64,000 nucleotides of DNA from Umbelopsis ramanniana AG (lineage: Eukaryota; Mucoromycota; Umbelopsidomycetes; Umbelopsidales; Umbelopsidaceae): assembly GCF_025399195.1 (NCBI RefSeq), contig NW_026252098.1:358963-422962 (forward strand), in the 5' to 3' direction. The notes below the pieces were generated by a model. The model worked only from the letters and a program-made list of their open reading frames with translations, was not told the origin of the DNA and searched no databases. The stretch's first letter is position 1. Every line of letters begins with the position of its first letter. A program made the translations under genes and the position numbers. Of this stretch, positions 31,119 through 44,956 are shown in pieces.

Positions 31119-34100
31119 CTACAGTGTCTGCACGTAATTGCTAGGTACGGTACCGTGGCCGTATGAGCAGCGATTTTGCTCGTCCCAGAGATCGGCTAGC
31201 CACCAATCTTCGTCTTCAGAAGGGCCCAAAATGGCCATGACACTTCCTTTTCGGAAACTGAGCTCCGTCTTGTCCCTTGCTGCATAGTCGTACTTCGCTA
31301 CCGCTACAAAGTGAAATAGTTGGTTAGATGTATGTTTAAGCAAGCTATATAATGTGATGGGTTGGTTCTTACCCCATTGTAATATTGGTCGTCCGTTTGG
31401 AAGGGTTGTAGGCCGTGGTGCGGAGGCCGCTTGCATCATTGGCGAAACAGCACCATTTTGTATCATGGGTGATCTTGGCTGTATCATGGGTGACCTCATC
31501 ATCGGAGACCGAGGTGCCATCATTGGCGACGCAGCATTCATCATAGGTGACCTGGGTGGATCAAAGTTACCATTTGTCGGTTGTGGTGAAGGCGTCATCT
31601 GCTGTGGTTGTGCGCTCAGCCAGGGCGAAGGAGCATTCACCATAGCCGGTGATGGCGGCGCATATGGTGCCATCATTGGGGATGATCCTCCATAGTTTGC
31701 AGGAAGGGTTTGGCTTCTCATGTACTGCTGTCCCTGGTTTGCATATGGCACGGCCATTTGTTGCTGCTGTTGAGATTGATGCATCAAGGGCTGACCTTGA
31801 ATGGGTTGTTGCTGTTGTTGAGGCATCATGTGCTGACTTTGAGCTACATGCTGCTGTTGCTGGGATTGTTGGATCGAGTGTTGGCCATGGGTGGGCTGCT
31901 GTTGTTGCTGCTGAGGAAGATGACTGGTAGACTGTGATTGCTGAGACAACAAATGTTGCTGGTGATGCTGTTGTTGCATCTGTTGTTGAACCTGCTGCTG
32001 CTGCTGCTGCTGCTGTTGTTGTTGCATCTGTTGGTGCTGCTGCAACTGCTGTCGTTGCTGGTGTTCCTGCTCAATTGGAGAAGGAGAACTTGACACTTTC
32101 CATTCGTCATTTTCTTGCGGTGGGTGGTACGCCTGTTGCAAGAATACCGGCGATGGGCACATTTCTGTAGAGGAGGCTGACAGTGGTGGCGTTATGGGCT
32201 CAACTGGAACTTCTGCGTCAGGCAGCCTAGGACTCAGTTGTTGTGATTGTGGCCTTGGTGACTTGGGAGGAGAAAGAATGTCGGTTGAAGAGCTTGATGT
32301 GGGAGTTAGGGATCGAGACTGGGTATTAGACGGAGGTGGGGCAGATTGTCGACGATCGGCGGTCTTTACTTGATTTTTCTTCTCAGAATAATCGCTTTCC
32401 ACCACCATAGATTGTCGATACTTCTCATGTGGACGTGGAGGTGGCATAGGTGGAGTACCTCCCTGGCGAACGCTGTGATTTGATCTGTTTTTCCTAGGGG
32501 CTTCTTGTGGTTGTTCATTACCGCCTTCAAATCTTTTCAATAGTTCCTCTAGTTCTCCAATAGGCTTGCTCTTTGACCTCAAGCTATCCTCAGACTGGCT
32601 GCTAGCCATCACCATGTCATTGTCGTTTCGAGTGGGAGGACTTGATTTCATGGGTGAGCTAGTGGAGCTAACTGGTTTACGCCGAATGTCCATGCGTTTA
32701 TTTGAACCGAATCCTGGAAGTTCTTTAGCCACCGTTGGTTGCTGTCTAACCGAGTTTGTTTGTATCTTGGCCAAGGTCTTTTTGGTCACCGTAGGAGCTC
32801 GATCCGGTCGCGGTGGCAAAGTCTTATTTACAGGGAGTTGAGGCTCAGGTATTTCCTCAACTTCTCTTCCTTTTCCATTATGCTGAACATACTTTTGTAG
32901 ATAGTCCAAAGGGGCTGGATTTAACCAAACGGTTAGCTTTAAACTTCCATTGTATGCCATATCAATTCTAGCCAATTTACCTGGGACTTCCCTGCCAGTC
33001 GCTTTCTCAGATATGAATGTTTCAATCTCATCTTGTATCTTGCACTTGTCCAAACTTTGTCGTATGCTCTCATAGGTCTGATGTAGAAAAAACCAGTTTA
33101 GATGAGAAAAAAAAAAAAAAATGGCGAATATGACTAATTTATATATTACTTACATCGTCCTCGCTTAACAGATTGGCGGAGTATAGATTGGCATACTCCC
33201 ACATCTTGAGTATCAACAGCTCAATGCGCTGTTCCTCTAAATCTTGCAAAACCTATAGGGACAGTTAATACTGACTGAAACGTTCGACATGTTAGCAGTA
33301 AACCCAGTACTTACAGTGCAACAGTCTCCCCATATGTCGTGTAACTCCTTCACAGACCCTTCAAAGTTCGCAATCGCAGATTGGTATTCTTGATCTACGT
33401 CAACAACGCATAAGTGCCTTGTGCAAGCCATGACGGTTGCGGAGAAAATGAACACTTACGTATTTCTCGTAGTCGTTCTTGCGCAAATCTTGACGCTCTA
33501 CTGTTTCTATCTGCTCCTAGTCGTTTTTGCTCCGCTGTAAATCGATCGCCCGTCTGACAAAAACGCGTTATTCGACGTGGTCTAAACCAATTTGCCCGTC
33601 ATATGCACCTTTTTTTCTTTTATACAGACAACACGTACCTCAACTATAACAGCAGCAAACCTATCGCGGGTATCGCAAAGTTCGTCAATTCGGTTTCGGC
33701 ATTCACTGACAAGGTCGATATAATTTTGTGAAAAGTTTTGTAGAGGACCGGCAATATCGGACTCAATTTTACGAGCCAATTCCAAATGTGATTGTCCGTT
33801 GGTGGCCATCTCGTTGCTAAAGACATCCAATGCCCTTACTATGTCTCCAGTTTCTCCTTCGTCGCAGAGGACGGTACGTGAAATAACCGATAAATGATTG
33901 CTGTAGTCAGCTTCGACCTTGGCTCTGGAACGGTCATTAGTAGCAAGCCTAAGGTACTGCGTTCGGTATTGATCGGCTTTACCTTCCCATGTATATAGCA
34001 TAGAGATTCTCACACGTTTGGTGGCCAGACTCCATACGACGGAATAGCGTATCGATGCCATTTAATTCCTTTCCCTATCATCAGCAATTTTGTACGTCAG

Positions 34101-34199
34101 CTCGGCATGCGGTACTTCTGGCGACGTAACTTTGTAGCTTACCCAGAAGCTGTCGACAAATGACAACGACGATTCGTTGTGCGTTGAATTTGGAGTCAT
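31119..34199 (-). CDS. F-BAR/SH3 protein 1 (Cdc15/Hof1-like)
   Basis: Membrane-bending cytokinesis scaffold, 865 residues. Exons 34143-34199, 33983-34074, 33639-33924, 33460-33553, 33315-33394, 33154-33252, 31373-33077 and 31119-31303. The N-terminal F-BAR domain (to about residue 320) starts SFVDSFWGKELNGIDTLFRR and continues with AKVEADYSNHLSVI and long helices. A disordered middle holds Pro-rich segments (TLPPRPDRAP), long glutamine runs from CAG/CAA repeats, and clustered SPMM/SPMI motifs. The C-terminal SH3 (VAKYDYAARDKTELSFRKG ... DEDWWLADLW ... GTVPSNYV) is complete. Such proteins recruit formins and WASP-type partners to the division site in yeasts; this role here is inferred. Exons 1 and 2 have the same lengths and phases as in the second F-BAR gene at 56016-60233. 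Confidence 0.88.
31425..31560 (-). repeat. SPMM/SPMI peptide repeats in F-BAR protein 1
   Basis: The coding strand carries at least six copies of Ser-Pro-Met-Met or Ser-Pro-Met-Ile (RSPMMNAASPMM, APRSPMM, RSPMIQPRSPMI, VSPMM) within about 45 residues. Each gives a minimal proline-directed kinase site (SP). The DNA shows near-repeats of ATCATGGGTGA on the plus strand. Confidence 0.7.
31745..32070 (-). repeat. Glutamine-coding CAG/CAA tract in F-BAR protein 1
   Basis: Runs of Gln broken by His, Met and Ser, including up to about ten consecutive Gln near 31994-32023. Mixed CAG and CAA codons make it less slippery than pure triplet repeats, but length variation between strains is likely. Confidence 0.8.
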
Positions 34200-34461
34200 T
34201 GCGGCGCAGAAAGGAAAAGAAATAAGTGAGGCCTAGCTACGTTTTTTTCTTTCTAAACGAACATGTTGTTATTATTTCCCTTGCCATATATGGTAATTTA
34301 AGCAACGACAATGAGAAAAAGGAAAATGAACACACTCTCACATTTCCACCATTTTGATATAATGACGACCGCTTTATATTTCAAGAATATGTACAAGATG
34401 TTTTTTTGGGAGAATGGCAAAAATAAAAAACGAAAGGCAAACATGCCCAAGTAGAGTGAGT

Positions 34462-34648
34462 TTAGTTATTACCGTCTGTTCCATCCGAGTTTTGTTGTTG
34501 TTGTTGTTGTTGCTGTTGTTGCTGCTGCTGCAACTGTTGCTGTTGAGCCATAGCGTACGCCGCTCTCTGTTGCTGAAGCTGCTGCAATTGTTGTTGGAGT
34601 TGTTGATTAGTCAATCCTGCTGGAAGTTGCCCGCGCCCGGCGCCTTGT

Positions 34649-34680
<32 letters not shown>

Positions 34681-37600
34681 TTGCAGAGCATTATTCTGCA
34701 TAGCTTGGAGTGCTGCAAGCTGTTGGTGGGTCAAGGGCTGGGCAACGCCGCCACGACCGCGCCCACGCATAGCCGCAAGGTTACGCTGCAGCATAATCTG
34801 TTGCAGCATCTGGGCTTGTTGAGGATTGAGCTGTTGCCTAAGCTGACCAGAATTAAGCATAGCAGCCGCACTATTTGCACCGACACCTTGTTGCTGTTGG
34901 TTGATAGCTTGGCCTTGCATTCCAAGTTGTATGCCATTCGGTTGCTGCTGTGGCTGCTGCTGTTGTTGCTGCTGCTGCTGTTGAAGTTGTTGTTGCAATT
35001 GTTGTTGTTGCAATTGTTGCTGATGTTGTTGTTGTTGCTGCTGCTGTTGTTGCTGCTGCTGTTGCCCACCAGGTTGTTGCTGCTGTTGAGCAAGTTGCTG
35101 TTGAGCAGCCAGTTGTAACAATTGGGCTTGTTGTTGCTGCAGCTGCTGCAACTGTTGTTGAGACAGTAGACCTTGAGATGCTGCAAGTGCCAGCTGTCTG
35201 CGACGCAAAAGTGCTGCCACTTGCTGCTGGCTAAGTTGAGGCATTTGAGGGTTGACTGCAATAACAAAAACAAAGATTAGCTTCATGAATACCTTCATTC
35301 TAGAACCGAAACGTCACTCACTCGTTTGCCCAGCTCCAGCTTGTAAATTATTTTGAAACTGTATAGCATTTGGCTGAGGAGCGACAACATTGTGCTGCTG
35401 TTGCTGTTGAAGAAGAGGCTGCTGCATAGGCTGCTGCTGCTGCTGCTGCTGAGGCTGTTGTTGTTGCTGCTGTTGTGGTTGTTGCTGCTGCTGTTGTGGT
35501 GTTGGCTGACCTGGCTGTTGTTGTTGTTGTTGTTGTTGTTGTTGCTGCTGAAGCCCTCTAGCTGCCAGCTGGCTAATGAGATTCTGAGCAGTGCTTCTCG
35601 GTATGGCACCTGATTGAAATAGCTGTTGAATTCTTGCTGCTGTGATTTGCTGTCCTACTTGGCCGGCAGGTGGACGAGCGTTTTGAGCATTTGCAGCCAT
35701 GGCTTGCATGTTGAACTGCGCACTTGGTGATGGCATAGTTCCATTAGGTAAGACAAGTGGAGAGCCTGCATTCATATTGGATTGTCCTAGTTGGCCTATG
35801 GAAGTAGGTGACATTCCAGCAGAAACAGTAGCCATATTTTGCATCTGGGGGGTTGCTACTTGTTGAGTTTGTGGACCTTGTTGCTGCTGCTGTGAACCGT
35901 CATTTGCCGCGTTATCAATGGTAGCATTAGGATTGTTATTAGCAGCACCAGCGTTAGCTTGTCTTAATTGGGCCTGAGCCTGTAGCTGTGCCCTGGCATA
36001 TGCTAATGCTTGAGCCTGCGCCAATTGAGCTCGTTGCTGTGGATTCAAGTTGGCTCGTGGGTTGATATTGAGTCTGTTAGCTTGACCAGCCGCGAGCTGT
36101 TGAGCTGCTTGGTTTGCCATTGGCAATTGAGCTTGCTGTTGTTGTTGCTGCTGTTGTGGCTGTTGCTGAGCTTGCTGCTGCTGTTGAACCTGGGGTTGTT
36201 GCATTTGCTGTTGCTGTGCTTGTGGCTGGGCTGGTTGCTGTTGTGGTACTTGGGGTGATCCAGCGGTCTGGATTTGGGTATTGAGCTGCTGTTGTTGTGC
36301 AGTAATAGCAGCGATACGCGAGGCCATATTATTCATTTGGTGATTGACCGTGAACGCGTTAGTATCAGATAGCAATTGGTTGTCGACAGAGAAAAAGTTT
36401 TTAAAGTGAATTATGTATGTCTCCATCAAATAAGAAGGACCGATCTGAAAGCTAAAATAAGGAAAGCAAAATTTGTAGATTGTGAATAAAATGGTGATAT
36501 CGTTTGTAAGAGTACCGAGCAAGAAGAAACGTACTCTATATTGCCACCGTCAATGGAAGTACCAGCAGTAGTGCCCCATCTCAAGATACCAGAATAGACC
36601 TGATTTTGCTCGTATATGTTGACAGACGTGTATACCTTGCCTGTCGTTCACAATTGGTTATAGTTTTTGTCTATAAACATCCATACTTCAGGAAAAACTG
36701 TACTTACGATGCCCTTCAGATCGTTCGAAACGAATAGTGCGTATACACCGGCGTCCATCCGATAAAGTCGGTACATCCTGTGGACCTTTCTTGACTTTGT
36801 TCTTGCGGTCGTCCACAGTCGCCATAGGTTCGGCATCCATTTTTCGTTTCTTCGACATCCATTCTTGTAAAAATGAGATATTTCCAAAACGTGGCTCGAA
36901 TGGATATGGACGTTTTGCACGCTGAAATCAGTAGTAAAACCCGTGAGTGAGAAAATAAATGAAATAGCATTCTGACCGATACCAACCTCATCCATCATTG
37001 CCATAAGAGTAGCATTCTCAGCTTTGCGTTCTTTACGGGCTGCAAGCTCATAAGAGTTGAGTTTTCGCTTCTTCTTCCTCTTTTTGTCACGTTGCGCGTA
37101 TTGGATAGCGTTTGCAACTCGCGTTACTTGAAAACTTGGATCCAGGCAGAGCGGTTCTTCATTGAGTAGCTATTGGAAGGTGAGTAACGTTAGTAAAATA
37201 CGTGGTCACCAGATACGATATAAACATGTACATACCAATAGTTTGGACTCTACATCCAAGGCTTCGCTTTCTGTCATATTAATGTTGGACTCTTCATTCA
37301 AAAGACAGATATCGTTCCATATGGATTGAGCATCTGGCTTCATCTCAATTCTCTTAACAGTAGGTGTATTGGGATCGAATACCGGTTCACCCTCATTAGC
37401 GTCTGTATTCTCCTTTGTAGCTTCGGTAGCATTACTGTCAACCCTAGGTTTGCGGTGATCTACTACTTCTATGACAATGACGCCGTTGTGAAAGGTACAT
37501 CCAGCAGAATCAAAGACGTCAGTTAGATCAGGCGGAAGCCGTCTTTCCTTTACGTATTTGAGGAACTCCTGTATGCAAGGTTAATAACTATCGCGGTGAA

Positions 37601-38084
37601 AGCAAGTTGGGAAAATTGAACGGGCATAGAATATTACCTTGAACTGGCTCTTGTAAGAGAAGAAAGCACCGTTGTTTTCGAATTTAAAGTACGTTGAGTA
37701 TAAGTGTATTTTTAAAGAGGGAGCAGGTTCTCCGTTAGTGTTCTTGTCAGTATCTTTTGTTACCGTCTACATAGCAATCGGAAGTCAATAACATTAGGAC
37801 AGATTCAGGAAATGCAAGTTACACGTTGGTTTACGGGAATTGGCCAATGGCCGAACGATCAGTACCTGTGAAGGTTTTCCAGTGGGTATTTGAAGGCGCG
37901 CAAGTTGAGATGCTCGTTTTGTGTGCGCTGAAGCCATTGCAGCCATGGCGGCTTGATTTGCTTGCATCATGGCCAATTTATGACCTGCTGATGGGTTTAA
38001 TTTTTGAGATGTTGTTGTTTGAGAATTTTTCTTTTGCAGCAGAGACATGGTGATATCGGGTTGCTTATTAGTCGTTGCTTGCAT
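34462..38084 (-). CDS. SPT20: SPT20, SAGA coactivator subunit
   Basis: Structural subunit of the SAGA histone-acetyltransferase complex, 1035 residues, nuclear. Eight exons: 37866-38084, 37638-37766, 37236-37568, 36987-37169, 36708-36921, 36535-36640, 35322-36451, 34462-35255. The conserved Spt20 domain (about residues 90-400) has SAGCTFHNGVIVIEVVDHR, RPYPFEPRFGNISFLQEW, RTIRFERSEG and IGPSYLMETYIIHFKNFF. The C-terminal 620 residues are extremely glutamine-rich, from CAG/CAA tracts across two large exons, as in fungal Spt20 proteins. The start ATG 38084 precedes a second in-frame ATG twelve codons later. The 5' region faces the Sel1 gene 3' end. The conserved domain is diagnostic; the poly-Q part is low complexity and of unknown importance here. 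Confidence 0.93.
34490..36310 (-). repeat. Poly-glutamine CAG/CAA tracts in SPT20
   Basis: Three dense blocks of Gln codons: 34490-35170, 35395-35560 and 36130-36310. The longest near-pure runs are about 10-14 residues. On the plus strand they appear as TTG/CTG repeats and create long spurious Leu-rich frames. CAA interruptions are frequent. Confidence 0.9.
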
Positions 38085-38435
38085 TGTTGTCGTGGAAATC
38101 TATAGCATGTTCTAGTGAATTTAGGGACGACGATGGGGTATTCGACCGAGAAAAGTTCCAGTTCAGCGAGTTTCAATAATACGATCTGAAAAAGCCGAGC
38201 GGACTTTTCTTCTTTGGCTCTGTTAAGATCTTGTGCCTTGAAAATGGTCTGTGAGATTCACCACGCGCTAAATTAAATGCTTGGAGAACGGTTATGCTTG
38301 CTTTATTGTTGTTGATCGCACAATTTAGGAATTGTTAATTAAACAAGTAGAAAGGAAGTATAAAAAAAACAACAATGTGAGAAATACACGAAAGAGATGC
38401 AAGGAGCGGTACGATTTATGAAGGAAGGGAACCAA
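38085..38435. other. SPT20 upstream and Sel1 downstream region
   Basis: About 350 bases with the SPT20 promoter side and the Sel1 gene 3' flank. A/T-rich with no recognised element other than the AG repeat that follows. Confidence 0.6.
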
Positions 38436-38451
38436 AGAGAGAGAGAGAGAG
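38436..38451. repeat. (AG)8 microsatellite
   Basis: Eight AG units just beyond the stop of the Sel1-repeat gene, in its presumed 3' untranslated region. Confidence 0.9.
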
Positions 38452-38498
38452 TGGAGAGAGCGAGTGCACGCACGACATAAATGTGGGGGTATCTGCAA

Positions 38499-40512
38499 TT
38501 ATTTTTTAGGGTCGTACTTGCTCTTAAAGATCCATGAATTACCCATGATACCATGACCTTGTTTGGCTGCTTTGCGATAGTATTTGGCTGCCTTGTGTAG
38601 GTCTTTCTTTACACCTTGACCGTGGTAATAACAGTGTCCGAGATCATTTTGCGCATCGGGGTCGCCGAGGTCAGCGGCAATCTTGAAAAAATAAACGGCA
38701 GAGGTCTTGTCTTTTGCACACTAGTAAAATGAATAGAAAATTTTCAACACTGGGGAGACGACGCCATCAAAGTAGAAAACAGAAAAAGGTACTTACACCC
38801 CATCCGTGTCGAAACGAAACACCCAATTCATAAATAGCCATCACCAGTTCACCTCTAGCGGCTGACATGTTGACGGTGGAAGACAAGTTGTTCAAATCCA
38901 ATACAGCGCTTTCGGCAGCCTTTTGTAGATACTGGAATGCAACCTTTTCGTTCTTCTTGCAGCCCCATCCGTGTCGGAGGGAAACACCAAATAAGAACAT
39001 ACCAAGAGGTGAACCTTGTTCAGCAGCTAACCTGAAATTATCAGCAGCTTTTTCTAATTGACCAGCTTCATGGAATTTGATACCAGCATGGACAAGATTC
39101 TCGGCAGGGTTACTAGCCACGACAGATTCCTTCTTCTTTGACGAAGTCTTCTTCTTGTCTACCGCACCACCTGTTGGAGTAGACTTAGATGGTGACATAA
39201 CCGGGAAGGGGCTTGGTGGTAAAGAAGTTTGCCCAAGAGGAGAAGAACCAGCTGTACTAGGAGACGGCTGTGGTGAAGGTGCCATATGGTGCATGTTGGA
39301 TCGAGATCGTGGTGATGAGCCAGCTGTATTGGGTGTAGGTATCATGTGTCTAGAGGAATCATTATAAAGAGAGCTGGTGCGTGGTGAAGTAGCTTGCCAA
39401 GGAGAATCAGGAGTGGAGATGGATCTGACCGGCGACGGGGGAATCACAAGAGGTGGAAGTGGCTGTGGATGGCGGCTAGCGGCAGAAGGACGCGGGTTGG
39501 GCGTGAGCTGGTTGTCTTGATCATCATAGTAACTCTGTTGAGTATCAAATACAGCTTTAGAAGGACTTGGTACAGGAACAAAACTATGATGAACGACAGC
39601 TTGATGATGATGATTTTGTTGAACAACCGGTGGCATTGGTGGGGTAAGAGCACGTATATGAGGGTCCACCATCTCACTTTCATTAAAGTATTCGCCTCTA
39701 GATGCTAAATCCAGTGGTGATGAAGGAGCTTTTGCGTGATGATAGCCATACATATCCGTAGCAGCGGGATCCAAGTAATGGTAGTCACTATATATACTAA
39801 TGCTCATGGGTTGAACAACAGTCTCTCTAAGGCGGGACATATTTGGCTCTGCAAAGGAAAAAAAAAAAAAGGTTGGACAAATAAATACCTTAATGACCAG
39901 GCCCAAGCTATTATACATCATAAGACTTATGGATTCGGCCCACTACAACTTACCAATATAAGTATCTCTAGGCACGGCGGCTTCAAAAGCCTCATACTCC
40001 ACCGAAGCTGAATCCGGATCAATGAGTGATTCTCTTGCAGCATAAGTCTCATATGGAGAAGAGTATCGGGGGGAGTTGTATTCAACGGAAGGGATGCTGT
40101 CAACGGGAGAGGGTGCAGATCGGTTCTAACAAGATTATAAAACAGATTAACACAGAGATCGATAGGGTGATTGACAACGTGAAAGAGGGGGTACCTGTGA
40201 CGATAAGTGCCGCTCTAAAAGACGTTGGCGGTATTCCTGAGACATCTGTGTATAAAATTGACTTTGATGAGTGTGCCTGAACATTGCTTATTTTGGCAGA
40301 TAGCACGCGACTAAACATACTTGATAACCGTTCATAGGGTAACCTGGCGATTGAGGAGGAAGCATGCTATGCAACAAATCAGTTAAAAATGCTGCACATA
40401 ATTCAAGGTTCTCGAGTTATCATACACACCGAGAGTTTGGGGTTGGCTTGGGAATAGTGGAATCATCTCCAGATGGCTGGCGGTCATTTCGAGTTTGCAG
40501 CTTTTTGAACAT
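38499..40512 (-). CDS. Sel1-repeat protein, Nif1/Dsf2-like
   Basis: Protein of 541 residues. Exons 40430-40512, 40321-40366, 40195-40245, 39954-40125, 38797-39848 and 38499-38720. The N-terminal 330 residues are disordered and rich in Ser/Pro/His, with many SP and PSPSP motifs and a basic patch KKKTSSKKK. The C-terminal third has Sel1 repeats: AGIKFHEAGQLEKAADNF, LFGVSLRHGWGCKKNEK, YELGVSFRHGWGCAKDK and NDLGHCYYHGQGVKKDL, ending NSWIFKSKYDPKK. This order resembles the S. pombe mitotic inhibitor Nif1 and yeast Dsf2 more than the chitin synthase activator Skt5, but I cannot exclude a Skt5-type role. Exons 2 and 3 are very short (46 and 51 bases) and were placed by splice signals and phase. Confidence 0.82.
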
Positions 40513-42031
40513 GGTGAAACTTCAACCAAATAGGCGTTAGTTGGTGATTGACAAGAAGTCCACCGAGACGGAATGAATGGAGAATGAAAAAGGAATGGAA
40601 AGGGGGAAAAGCGCTTTTGACAACCAAACGATACCCAAGGGAAGTAGAGGAGGAAAAAAAAAGAAAAGAAAATTTATGGAGGGTGGGTCATAGGTTTGTA
40701 CTGCCATCCGTGTAACCTTCAATTCAATGTGGCCTTCGAAAGGAATGAAATCAGATCCGACATATCAGCCCTCTCATTCAGTACGAAACGTAAAGACTTT
40801 TGAAGTGAAATTGGTGTACTGGAAGCTACACAGACAGGATGGTTTGCAAGAATATTGGTTTGCCACCTCAAGTAAGAGATCACTTTAAAGTCGCCTTGCT
40901 GATCTTGCAGAGGATCCGCATTAGAATATAAAAATAGATATGTCTGGACTTGAACTCGTCAACTCTCCACCTTTTTTTGAAAGCTCTAACGAGGCTATTT
41001 TGCGATAAATCAGCCGGCAGTGAAAAGAGAGCACACATATGTGGCCATCGTGGCCACTAAAAGATACTCAACTGTTCAGTGAATGAATTCACTTACAGTG
41101 ATCCAATGTCTTATCCATTTAGTATCATGCCTTAGAGAAATGAAAGGTTTGAACGAAAATTTCGAATACAGCAAATACAACATTGATTTTCAATGCAAGC
41201 ACTTCCTTTCGTTATATCGTCTCGTGTATAACGATGGCTATGCTGATCATAATCAAGGTTTTGATTGGAAATAACTGTTTGATTTCAATTTGTCCATTTT
41301 ATTGCCATGGACGATGCTGACCTTTAAGAGTTATTATTGAGGCGAGAGCCCAAAATAGAACATGGATGCGCGACAGTATACTTTAATTTACTTTGATGAA
41401 CCTGACTCAAGCTGCGTTTGATTCGCTCAAACTCTTTCTGAAAAGAACTTGGAGAAGCATGGTCTGAACAGTATAAGACATATTAAGTATATAGCTCAGT
41501 GCGCTATAGTCAAAGCGTTTCTTCGCGAAAGCATGAAGTATAATTTCCGGTATCGAATAAGAGCAGCCACCCTCTACACTTTAAGGCAAAAGGCTAATTA
41601 TCTATATGCACACGACAGAACTAGAAGCTTATAATGCACATTATTCAACCAAAATAAAGCCCCAAGTGTAATTCGATAAATTAAATGGTATTTCTTCTTT
41701 TTAACGCGTAGCATGTTTCTATGGTTATACGGTTTGCTCGATAGTTGAAAGAATCTTTAGAATCAAACCTCAGTGACTTTTGATGTGCAGGACACTACTG
41801 CTTGCATTTACCTCACCGACAGTTGAAGTTTAGTTCATCGAATCAAACGGTTTTTGGCGTTTTCTCGAGCGATTGCTACTTTTGTAAAGGCGTCTTACTT
41901 CATAAACAAGCCGTAAGACTCTTCGTTGTCCATTTGCAACTCAGGCAGCGCAGCCTTTGTCAACGTTTACCAATCTTTTCTCCAACTCCTCTATATTTTA
42001 CTCATAATTCTATCTCATAAGTTTTTCCAAA
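40513..42031. other. Intergenic, no gene seen
   Basis: 1.5 kb between the divergent Sel1 and deaminase genes. Open frames are short and unrecognised (41083-41274, 41449-41634). A perfect 7-bp hairpin GTGGCCATCGTGGCCAC is at 41041-41057. Pyrimidine-rich sequence at 41940-42010 is probably the deaminase leader. Confidence 0.55.
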
Positions 42032-42496
42032 ATGACTTCGTATACACATGATCAAAAGGATTTGGAGCTGATGAAGATGGCCATCACACAAGCCAATATC
42101 TCCGAACCTGTGGAATCAGCATACTGCGTAGGTGCCGTCTTAGTGGCAGCTACTGGTGAAATTCTCTCTACGGGTTTTTCGCGCGAATTGCCTGGCAACA
42201 CTCATGCCGAGCAATGCGCGCTCGACAAACTGCCTGATATCGGTTTGATCGAGAACGGAATATGTTATACCACTATGGAACCCTGTTCAACACGTTTATC
42301 TGGGAACAAACCCTGCGTAGAACGGCTCATTGCAGCCAAGGTGAAAAAGGTTGTTATGGGTATCAAAGAGCCTCCCAACTTCGTCGAATGCAGCGGAGTG
42401 GATTTACTTCGCCAAGCGGGTATTGAGGTGTTGGTCGTTCCAGGCGTTGAAGAAGAATGCCTAAAGCCAAACCAACACATTTTACAAACGAAATAA
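42032..42496 (+). CDS. Cytidine-deaminase-fold enzyme (RibD/dCMP-deaminase type)
   Basis: Zinc-dependent nucleobase/nucleotide deaminase of 154 residues in one exon. The metal and catalytic signature is His58-Ala-Glu60 (NTHAEQCAL) with Cys85 and Cys95 in TMEPCSTRLSGNKPC. The spacing PCx9C, with RLSGNKPC, is the form found in fungal proteins near the riboflavin-pathway deaminase (Rib2/RibD N-terminal domain), not the PCxxC of common cytidine deaminases. No RibD reductase domain is attached. Role in riboflavin synthesis is therefore possible but not shown; dCMP- or tRNA-type activity is less likely. Start context is AAAATGAC. It lies next to PUT2, convergent. Confidence 0.82.
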   Translation: MTSYTHDQKDLELMKMAITQANISEPVESAYCVGAVLVAATGEILSTGFSRELPGNTHAEQCALDKLPDIGLIENGICYTTMEPCSTRLSGNKPCVERLIAAKVKKVVMGIKEPPNFVECSGVDLLRQAGIEVLVVPGVEEECLKPNQHILQTK

Positions 42497-42747
42497 AATG
42501 AAATGTATTCTGCCTGACGAAGAAAAGCAAACTAATGTTGACTATATTCTCTGGTCGTAATTGTGAATAGCATGTTGAAATGAGCCTTTTAATTTTTATT
42601 TGTTAAATTCCTATCTACAGGAGGCTCGATGACCGGGTACCGGATAAAGAAAGATATAAAATTCCATATTACTATTACTACAAGACGGTGGTTACCATAT
42701 CAAGAGACCGGTAGAGATGGGTTATCCACGTTTAAACGATGGAGCAT

Positions 42748-44956
<2,209 letters not shown>

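Noticed and set aside
34414-35234. Long Leu- and Val/Ala-rich plus-strand frames opposite SPT20
   Set aside because: They are the complement of CAG/CAA glutamine tracts. The minus-strand frame has the conserved Spt20 domain and consistent introns.
41041-41057. GTGGCC...GGCCAC hairpin
   Set aside because: Seven-base stem with three-base loop and no T-run or tRNA/snoRNA features; too short to call anything.
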